DNA from: Clostridium sp. CAG:245
Lineage (GTDB): Bacteria > Bacillota > Clostridia > TANB77 > CAG-508
Assembly (NCBI GenBank): GCA_000435175.1
Contig: FR880009.1
Span: forward strand, 1 to 12,018
Reading direction: 5' to 3'
DNA: 12,018 bases
The position numbers were made by a program, and so were the translations under genes. The stretch's first letter is position 1. Each line of letters opens with the position of its first letter. Shown one piece after another: positions 7,231 to 12,018 of this stretch. The notes under the pieces were generated by a model. That model saw only the letters and a list, made by a program, of their open reading frames with translations. It did not search any database and had not been told where the DNA came from.

Positions 7231-7267
7231 TTTTATTTTCCTCCAACATATCAGTTGCTTGGGCAAG

Positions 7268-7370
7268 AATTAAATTTTGGCAAGGAAAATGAAATTTCAA
7301 AGGCAAGGGCGCATACTTTGTGTATGTAACCGCGTTTGGAATAAGATTTGACGAAGCCAAAATTCTAATT
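7268..7370. repeat. Structured insert bounded by inverted repeats, between tsaB and rimI
   Basis: The ends AATTAAATTTTGGC (7268-7281) and the reverse complement of AATTAGAATTTTGGC (7356-7370) match except for one extra base. The 103 bp segment therefore folds as a long stem. A central hairpin CATAC-TTTGT-GTATG (7312-7326) is flanked by GCG and CGC. The right end overlaps the tsaB stop codon. The segment has no convincing open reading frame. It resembles a miniature inverted-repeat element or a structured intercistronic RNA; neither can be proven from one copy. Confidence 0.55.
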
Positions 7371-8076
7371 ATTGTTCAAGCATAGCCCTTTCAGCTTGAG
7401 ATTTTCGTAAATACAAAGGTGAAATATTGCTCGAATCTCCGTATTCACCTTTTAGATATTTATCATATGCACATCTTGCTAAAGATACACTTGATTGTAT
7501 GTTTTTATCTGAAAATCTTATATCTTTATTTGCAAATTTTTCTAATATTAAATCTTTATATAAAACGCTTCCATCTCCAATAAAAACAATTGGATTTTCT
7601 GAATGTAATTTGCAATTTTCTAAAGCCACTTCAATAGTATCTGCTATATTATCTCCAATTTGAACATATGTATTATCCTTTAATTCAAACATTGCAGAAT
7701 ACACATTATTGTTTTTACAATCTATGATAGGACAAATTGTCGCATTTTCTTCTATATTGTAAGCCAGGCTTTCAAGTGAAGTTACTCCTACTGTAGGAAT
7801 GTTTTTTACATCTGCAAATGCCTTCATTGTTGCAATTCCAATTCTTATTCCTGTAAAAGAGCCAGGACCTAAGCAACATGCTAGCAAATCTATATTGTCC
7901 AAGCTCAAATTAGAAGTCTTAAACATATTATCAATCATAGGCATTAACTTTACAGAATGAGTTCTTTCATCATCATTGTTGCCTTGTGCAATTACATTAA
8001 TATTTTTATTTTTATCAACTTCCACAATAGAAACAGAACAGTTTCTAGAAGAAGTATCAACTGCAAGAATTTTCAT
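7369..8076 (-). CDS. tsaB: tRNA t6A37 threonylcarbamoyl transfer complex protein TsaB
   Basis: The 235-residue product belongs to the ASKHA (actin-like ATPase) family. TsaB is the non-catalytic partner of TsaD in making N6-threonylcarbamoyladenosine at position 37 of ANN-reading tRNAs. The N-terminal phosphate-like motif ILAVDTSSRNCSV (3-15) and the signature LGPGSFTGIRIG (69-80) are diagnostic, and the end PLYLRKSQAERAM (about 220-232) is typical. Length is normal. The start codon overlaps the tsaE stop as ATGA, with GAGGA upstream inside tsaE, so the two are translationally coupled. The stop codon coincides with the start of the inverted-repeat insert, which separates tsaB from rimI. It needs TsaD, which is not in this window. 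Confidence 0.95.
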   Translation of the reverse strand: MKILAVDTSSRNCSVSIVEVDKNKNINVIAQGNNDDERTHSVKLMPMIDNMFKTSNLSLDNIDLLACCLGPGSFTGIRIGIATMKAFADVKNIPTVGVTSLESLAYNIEENATICPIIDCKNNNVYSAMFELKDNTYVQIGDNIADTIEVALENCKLHSENPIVFIGDGSVLYKDLILEKFANKDIRFSDKNIQSSVSLARCAYDKYLKGEYGDSSNISPLYLRKSQAERAMLEQ

Positions 8077-8513
8077 TTTTTTATTTCCTCTATTCTTAAT
8101 TTTCTTAAATCCAAATTATCGGCATCATTATCTCTAGAAAATGTAATCCTTATATAGTCATCTTGAATAATATTCTCAATCATCTCTCCCCATTCAAAAA
8201 TGCAAAGTCCAGTTTGCAAATACTCTTCTCCACCAATTGCATAAAACTCATCAGCATCTTCTAATCTATATAAATCGAAATGATAAATCTTAAATTTTGG
8301 AGCATCATACTCATTCACAATGGTAAAAGTAGGGCTAGAAATTTCATCTTCTAATCCAAAATGTCTAAGAAGTCCTTCTGTGAACTTAGTCTTTCCAGAT
8401 CCCAAATCACCAGATAAAACAATCTTAGAATGTCCATTCAATTTTGATGCAAACTCATCTGCAAACCTAATTGTTTCTTCTTCCGAATGCGAAATAAATT
8501 CGTAACTATGCAT
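8073..8513 (-). CDS. tsaE: tRNA t6A37 synthesis ATPase TsaE
   Basis: The 146-residue product is the small P-loop ATPase that binds the TsaB-TsaD complex and resets it during t6A synthesis. The Walker A motif GDLGSGKT is at 35-42. Family motifs follow: SPTFTIVNEY (60-69), HFDLYRL (78-84) and FEWGE (106-110); the last, with its Trp and Glu, is characteristic of TsaE. Length is normal. AAAGGAAA lies about 9 nt before the ATG at 8513, and a good promoter lies about 45 nt further upstream, so this is the first gene of a tsaE-tsaB-rimI-protease unit. The overlap with tsaB suggests balanced synthesis of the two partners. Confidence 0.95.
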   Translation of the reverse strand: MHSYEFISHSEEETIRFADEFASKLNGHSKIVLSGDLGSGKTKFTEGLLRHFGLEDEISSPTFTIVNEYDAPKFKIYHFDLYRLEDADEFYAIGGEEYLQTGLCIFEWGEMIENIIQDDYIRITFSRDNDADNLDLRKLRIEEIKK

Positions 8514-8554
8514 TATTACATTTCCTTTCTTTTTGCTTCTATTTTACTAGTTGT

Positions 8555-8583
8555 ATTCTACATTAAAACATATAAATTTTCAA
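8555..8583 (-). promoter_or_regulatory. Sigma-A promoter of tsaE-tsaB
   Basis: TTGAAA (8578-8583, five of six) and TAGAAT (8555-8560, five of six) with a 17 bp spacer predict a start near 8548, about 35 nt upstream of the tsaE ATG. Confidence 0.75.
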
Positions 8584-8626
8584 GTTTTTATTTAAATCTG
8601 CTAACAAAAATCTATTAACATTATAA

Positions 8627-8655
8627 GAGACGAAGCCTTAACTTTTCTTCGTCTC
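8627..8655 (-). terminator. Possible weak terminator after ileS
   Basis: GAGACGAAG and CTTCGTCTC form a perfect 9 bp GC-containing stem with an 11 nt loop, 72 nt after the ileS stop. The bases after it (TTATAATGTTAATAG) are T-rich but not a run, so termination may be partial. It sits between ileS and the tsaE promoter, where a terminator is expected. Confidence 0.5.
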
Positions 8656-8693
8656 ACAAATAACTTAAACATCTGATTTATTAACCCTAGTTT

Positions 8694-8722
8694 CGCCCAA
8701 AAAGGGGCGTCCCTATTGGGCG
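8694..8722 (+). repeat. Palindromic intergenic repeat, copy 2 (after ileS)
   Basis: It nearly matches copy 1 at 2270-2298: the same arms CGCCCAA/TTGGGCG, with an A-run one shorter and one extra G in the middle. It begins 4 nt after the ileS stop codon in transcription order. With copy 3 in opposite orientation it brackets the ileS coding region. Confidence 0.85.
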
Positions 8723-8726
8723 ATTT

Positions 8727-11507
8727 TTATTTTTCTAGTACTTCTTTACATCTTGGGCATAATCCATCTTCTATGTGGTCATTGTACATCCAACATCTCT
8801 CGCATTTCTCGCCTGTTGCATGCTCTACTTTTACTCCTAGTTTTTCTTCTTGTTTTCTGTTATTTTCTTGTATTTCTAGTCCAGATACTATTAATACAAG
8901 TTTTATTAGTTCTTCATTTTCTTTTAAGAATTTGTATTCTTCTCCTTCTGCATATATTGTAACTTTTGCGTCTAGAGAGTTTCCTATTGTTTTTTCTGCT
9001 CTTGCAAGTTCTAGGTCTTTTGCAACTATGTTTTTAACTTTGATTATTTTCTCCCATTTTTCTGCTATTTCTTTGTTATCCCATTCGTCATTTGAAACTG
9101 GATAATCTGCAAGCATTGGGCTTTCTACATTTTCTTTTTCTGTGTGATTCATTGCTGACCAAATTTCTTCGGCTGTGAATGAAATCATTGGTGTTAATAT
9201 TTTTACTAGTGCATCTAGTATGTAATACATAGTTGTTTGTGCTGCACGCCTTGCTACTGAATCTGCTTTTTCTGTGTATAATCTATCTTTTATTATGTCT
9301 AGATAGAAGCTACTCATATCTACAACGCAGAATTGGTTTACATCGTGGTAGCAGTTTCCGAAACTGTATGTGTCGTAATCATTTGTACAGTCTTTAATCA
9401 ATTTATTTAATCTTGTTAACGCCCATTTATCTATTTCTTGTAAATCTTCATAAGCAACTGGCTTTTCAGGGTCATAGTCATAAGTATTTCCTAAGATATA
9501 TCTTGCTGTATTTCTTATTTTTCTATAAACATCTGAAATTCCTTTTAATATGTCATCTGATAAGTTTACATCCATAGAATAGTCTGACGATAATGCCCAA
9601 AGCCTTAATATATCTGCTCCAAATTTGTTTGAAACATCTATTGGAGATACTCCGTTTCCTAAGCTCTTAGACATTTTTCTTCCTTGACCATCTACAACGA
9701 ATCCACAACATAGAACTTCTTTGTATGGGGCTATTCCATTTACTGCAACTGATGTTAATAATGAAGATTGGAACCATCCTCTGTATTGGTCATTTCCTTC
9801 TAGATATAAGTCTGCTGGGTAGTCTAATCCTCTTTCAACAAGAACGCTTTGATGTGTAGAACCTGAATCAAACCAAACATCCATTATATCTGTTTCTTTC
9901 TTGAATTCTGTGCATCCACACTTTGGACATTTTGCACCTTCTGGTACTAAATCTTTTGCTTCTTTTGCCCACCATGCGTTTGTTCCTTCTGTTCTTACAA
10001 CATCTTGAATCTTTTTTATAGATTCTTCTGTAACATAAGGCTCTCCACAGTCTTTGCAATAGAATATTGGAAGTGGAACACCCCAAGTACGTTGTCTTGA
10101 AATACACCAATCGTTTCTTCCTTTAATCATTTCGCTCATTCTGTCCTCGCCCCAGTCTGGGTGCCATGTAACTGTCTTAATAGCCTTTAAAACATCATCT
10201 CTAAATCCATCAACAGATGCAAACCATTGTGGTGTAGCTCTAAAGATTATTGGCTTTTTGCATCTCCAGCAATGTGGATAAGAGTGCTCTATTTTTACGG
10301 CTTTTAGTAAATATCCATTTTCATCTAACCACGCTGTTATTGTCTTGTTAGATTTTGCATAAAATTGACCTGCAAATTCGCCAGCCTCAGCTGTTTGTTT
10401 TCCTTTATCATCAACTGCAACAACCATTCCAAGTTTATCTTTTAATCCTTGTAAATAATCTTCTTTACCATAAGCAGGTGCTGTATGAACTGCTCCAGTA
10501 CCTTCATCAAGAGTAACATTCACAGTTGTCTCGCTTCCAAGAACAACTCTAGACATTCTGTCCAAGAATGGATGCTTGCATAGAACTCCTTCTAGTTCTG
10601 AACCTTTGAAAGTTTGAACTGTTTTGTAATCTTCTACTTCAGCAAGCTTCATAACTTTTTCTACAAGCTCTGTTGCAATTATTAGTCTTTCAAGTTTTGA
10701 ATTCTCCTTGTTTTCTTTTAACTCAACCATGCTGTACTCATAATCTGCACCAATTGTAATTCCCATATTTCCTGGTAAAGTCCAAGGTGTAGTTGTCCAA
10801 ATTACCATATAAGTATCTTTTTTATCAAACAAGCCCTTAGAATCTTCAACAGGAAATTTTACATATATAGACTCTCCTGTTACATCTTTATATTCAATTT
10901 CAGCTTCTGCTAGTGCTGTTTCACAATCAGTACACCAGTAAACTGGTTTTAATCCTTTATAGATATATCCTTTTTTGTACATATCTCCGAATACACCAAT
11001 TTGTCTTGCTTCTGTTGCATGGTCATAAGTTATATAAGGATGAGCCCAGTCTCCAAGAACACCAAGACGTTTGAAGCCCTCTGTTTGAATATCTTTGTAA
11101 TTTGTTGTAAATTCTCTACAAGTATCTCTAAACTTTGTAACAGGAATCTTGCTTCTATCTAGTCCAAGCTTCTCAATAGCCTTCTTCTCAGTTGGCATTC
11201 CATGTGTATCATATCCAGGAATAAAAGGTGCATAAAAGCCTTTCATGGCCTTATATCTTACGATTGTATCCTTCAAAATTTTATTTAGAGCATGTCCAGC
11301 ATGAATTTCTCCATTAGCATATGGAGGTCCGTCATGTAAAACAAAATGCTTGTGTCCTTCATTTTTCTTTAAAATTTTCTCATATAATCCATTCTCAAAA
11401 ACAGCCTTTAATGTTTCTGGCTCTTTAGTTGGCAAATTTCCTCTCATCGGAAAATCTGTCTTTGGCAAATTAAGTGTGCATGAATAATCTTTCTTTTCTT
11501 CACTCAT
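8727..11507 (-). CDS. ileS: Isoleucyl-tRNA synthetase
   Basis: The 926-residue class I synthetase charges tRNA-Ile with isoleucine using ATP. The HIGH motif appears as HAGH (69-72) after DGPPYANGEI, and KMSKS is at 611-615. The CP1 editing domain, which hydrolyses mischarged Val-tRNA, shows WTTTPWTLPGN (237-247) and GTGAVHTAPAYGKED (336-350). Other family marks are DVWFDSGS (543-550) and GWFQSSLL (577-584). The C-terminal zinc finger has four Cys (902, 905, 917, 920), as in bacterial-type enzymes of this length. I use the ATG at 11507, 8 nt after AGGAG. An in-frame ATG at 11525 overlaps that ribosome binding site and would add MKGVIY. Expression is controlled by the upstream Ile T-box. The gene is flanked on both sides by a short palindromic repeat. 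Confidence 0.97.
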   Translation of the reverse strand: MSEEKKDYSCTLNLPKTDFPMRGNLPTKEPETLKAVFENGLYEKILKKNEGHKHFVLHDGPPYANGEIHAGHALNKILKDTIVRYKAMKGFYAPFIPGYDTHGMPTEKKAIEKLGLDRSKIPVTKFRDTCREFTTNYKDIQTEGFKRLGVLGDWAHPYITYDHATEARQIGVFGDMYKKGYIYKGLKPVYWCTDCETALAEAEIEYKDVTGESIYVKFPVEDSKGLFDKKDTYMVIWTTTPWTLPGNMGITIGADYEYSMVELKENKENSKLERLIIATELVEKVMKLAEVEDYKTVQTFKGSELEGVLCKHPFLDRMSRVVLGSETTVNVTLDEGTGAVHTAPAYGKEDYLQGLKDKLGMVVAVDDKGKQTAEAGEFAGQFYAKSNKTITAWLDENGYLLKAVKIEHSYPHCWRCKKPIIFRATPQWFASVDGFRDDVLKAIKTVTWHPDWGEDRMSEMIKGRNDWCISRQRTWGVPLPIFYCKDCGEPYVTEESIKKIQDVVRTEGTNAWWAKEAKDLVPEGAKCPKCGCTEFKKETDIMDVWFDSGSTHQSVLVERGLDYPADLYLEGNDQYRGWFQSSLLTSVAVNGIAPYKEVLCCGFVVDGQGRKMSKSLGNGVSPIDVSNKFGADILRLWALSSDYSMDVNLSDDILKGISDVYRKIRNTARYILGNTYDYDPEKPVAYEDLQEIDKWALTRLNKLIKDCTNDYDTYSFGNCYHDVNQFCVVDMSSFYLDIIKDRLYTEKADSVARRAAQTTMYYILDALVKILTPMISFTAEEIWSAMNHTEKENVESPMLADYPVSNDEWDNKEIAEKWEKIIKVKNIVAKDLELARAEKTIGNSLDAKVTIYAEGEEYKFLKENEELIKLVLIVSGLEIQENNRKQEEKLGVKVEHATGEKCERCWMYNDHIEDGLCPRCKEVLEK

Positions 11508-11529
11508 ATAAATTACTCCTTTCATTTTT

Positions 11530-11557
11530 GCCCAATAGGGCCGCCCTTTTTGGGGCG
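11530..11557 (-). repeat. Palindromic intergenic repeat, copy 3 (ileS leader)
   Basis: This 28 bp copy is in opposite orientation to copies 1 and 2: the arms are GCCCCAA and TTGGGC, and the inner hairpin AGGG-CGG-CCCT keeps its pairing despite one base change. It lies between the T-box terminator and the ileS ribosome binding site, ending about 7 nt before AAAGGAG. Confidence 0.8.
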
Positions 11558-11581
11558 ATTTTTGGCTTAGTCTTTGGCAAC

Positions 11582-11614
11582 AAAAATTCGTCCTATTAAC
11601 ATAGGACGAATTTT
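11582..11614 (-). terminator. T-box regulatory terminator of ileS
   Basis: Arms at 11601-11614 and 11583-11596 form a perfect 14 bp stem (AAAATTCGTCCTAT with its complement) around a 4 nt loop, with the T-run at its base. Charged tRNA-Ile should favour this form; uncharged tRNA pairing with the T-box should disrupt it. Confidence 0.9.
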
Positions 11615-11905
11615 ACTCCGTGGTACCACCTAATTTAAAAGTTTATATTCTTGTTTGAATAGTATAATCTTCTATAATTTAGATTTTTTTCAACACAAGA
11701 TGTATTTAGCTTTTCTCTTATTTTATCTTAACGCAATATTACGATTTATATTACTCAAATATTAACATTGGATTTTTCACAATATTCTTTCACATAAACA
11801 ACTCCAAGGTGATAATAAATAATCTTTAATTTATCAAAATCTCAGCATGCATTTGACTCTCTGTTAATTAGTTTTATTTATCTTGTCCTCTTCATAGTTT
11901 TTACT
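11582..11905 (-). promoter_or_regulatory. T-box riboswitch, isoleucine-specific
   Basis: The T-box sequence TTAGGTGGTACCACGGAG (11616-11633) is close to the family consensus and lies just before the terminator. Stem I is recognisable from ATGAAGAGGACAAG (kink-turn region, about 11882-11895) and ACAGAGAG further on. The specifier is ATC at 11811-11813, read before ACCTTGGAG, matching Ile and the downstream ileS. Uncharged tRNA-Ile would pair through its anticodon with the specifier and through its 3' end with the T-box bulge, allowing read-through. The stretch between stem I and the T-box is AT-rich and I did not fold it in detail. Confidence 0.92.
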
Positions 11906-11924
11906 TTATTAAATTCTACATAAT

Positions 11925-11953
11925 AATTTACCACAAATAAAAGATGAATGCAA
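11925..11953 (-). promoter_or_regulatory. Promoter of the ileS T-box leader
   Basis: TTGCAT (11948-11953, four of six) and TAAATT (11925-11930, four of six) with a 17 bp spacer are preceded by TGG at the extended -10 position. The start near 11918 gives a leader of about 410 nt, normal for a T-box gene. From 11954 to the right edge I see only AT-rich DNA without a gene or clear terminator. Confidence 0.6.
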
Positions 11954-12018
11954 GTAAAATTCGATTTTTTTGATATTTTCGTCATTAAGATAAGTGAAAA
12001 AGTAAAAGCAAGTTTTGA

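Noticed and set aside
7231..7266. Extended rimI start from TTG at 7266
   Set aside because: The extension runs through the GGAGG ribosome binding site, and the residues it adds do not look like RimI; the ATG at 7230 fits the family.
9868..10110. Minus-strand 80-codon reading frame inside ileS
   Set aside because: It overlaps ileS in another frame, and its Arg/Lys/Cys-rich translation is the frame-shifted zinc-binding region of the synthetase.
482..11000. Many plus-strand open reading frames of 60-130 codons
   Set aside because: They all lie antisense to well-supported minus-strand genes, have hydrophobic low-complexity translations typical of reversed AT-rich coding DNA, and lack ribosome binding sites.
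11508..11525. ileS start at the upstream ATG (11525)
   Set aside because: This ATG overlaps the ribosome binding site of the downstream ATG at 11507 and has none of its own.
2270..11557. CRISPR-like repeats
   Set aside because: The three repeat copies are thousands of bases apart, in mixed orientation and at gene edges, with no spacers or cas genes.
8727..11557. ileS as the cargo of a composite transposon
   Set aside because: The flanking repeats are only 28-29 bp and no transposase is present; ileS has its native T-box leader and an ordinary sequence, so transfer is not supported.

Overview
The window is AT-rich DNA with every recognisable gene on the minus strand. The gene content, an isoleucine T-box leader, AGGAGG-type ribosome binding sites and TTGACA/TATAAT-like promoters point to a low-GC Gram-positive bacterium (Bacillota), most likely of class Clostridia. 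I cannot name the species.

In transcription order (high to low coordinates), the window opens with a promoter and a leader of about 400 nt. The leader carries a T-box riboswitch with Ile specifier ATC, which controls ileS (isoleucyl-tRNA synthetase). A new promoter follows, driving tsaE and tsaB (overlapping by 4 nt) and then rimI: two parts of the tRNA t6A37 synthesis machinery plus a ribosomal-protein acetyltransferase. A structured insert of about 103 bp separates tsaB from rimI. A Lon-family protease with an N-terminal AAA ATPase comes next, where tsaD is often found, and ends in a strong terminator. A consensus promoter then starts lepA (elongation factor 4) and rlmB (23S rRNA 2'-O-methyltransferase). 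After these come a small cysteine-flanked two-helix membrane protein of unknown role and an HD-domain phosphohydrolase. The left edge holds a very strong promoter followed within about 90 nt by a terminator-like hairpin. This is either an undescribed small RNA or an attenuated leader for a gene beyond the window.

Most of the named genes serve translation: tRNA charging, tRNA modification, ribosome modification and ribosome movement. The less ordinary material is non-coding: (i) the candidate small RNA at 45-146; (ii) a 28-29 bp palindromic repeat in three copies, two of which bracket ileS in opposite orientation; (iii) the inverted-repeat-bounded insert between tsaB and rimI; (iv) a GAAA-tetraloop hairpin before the HD gene and a hairpin in the lepA leader. 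I see no CRISPR array, transposase, rRNA or tRNA gene, and no clearly novel multi-gene system.
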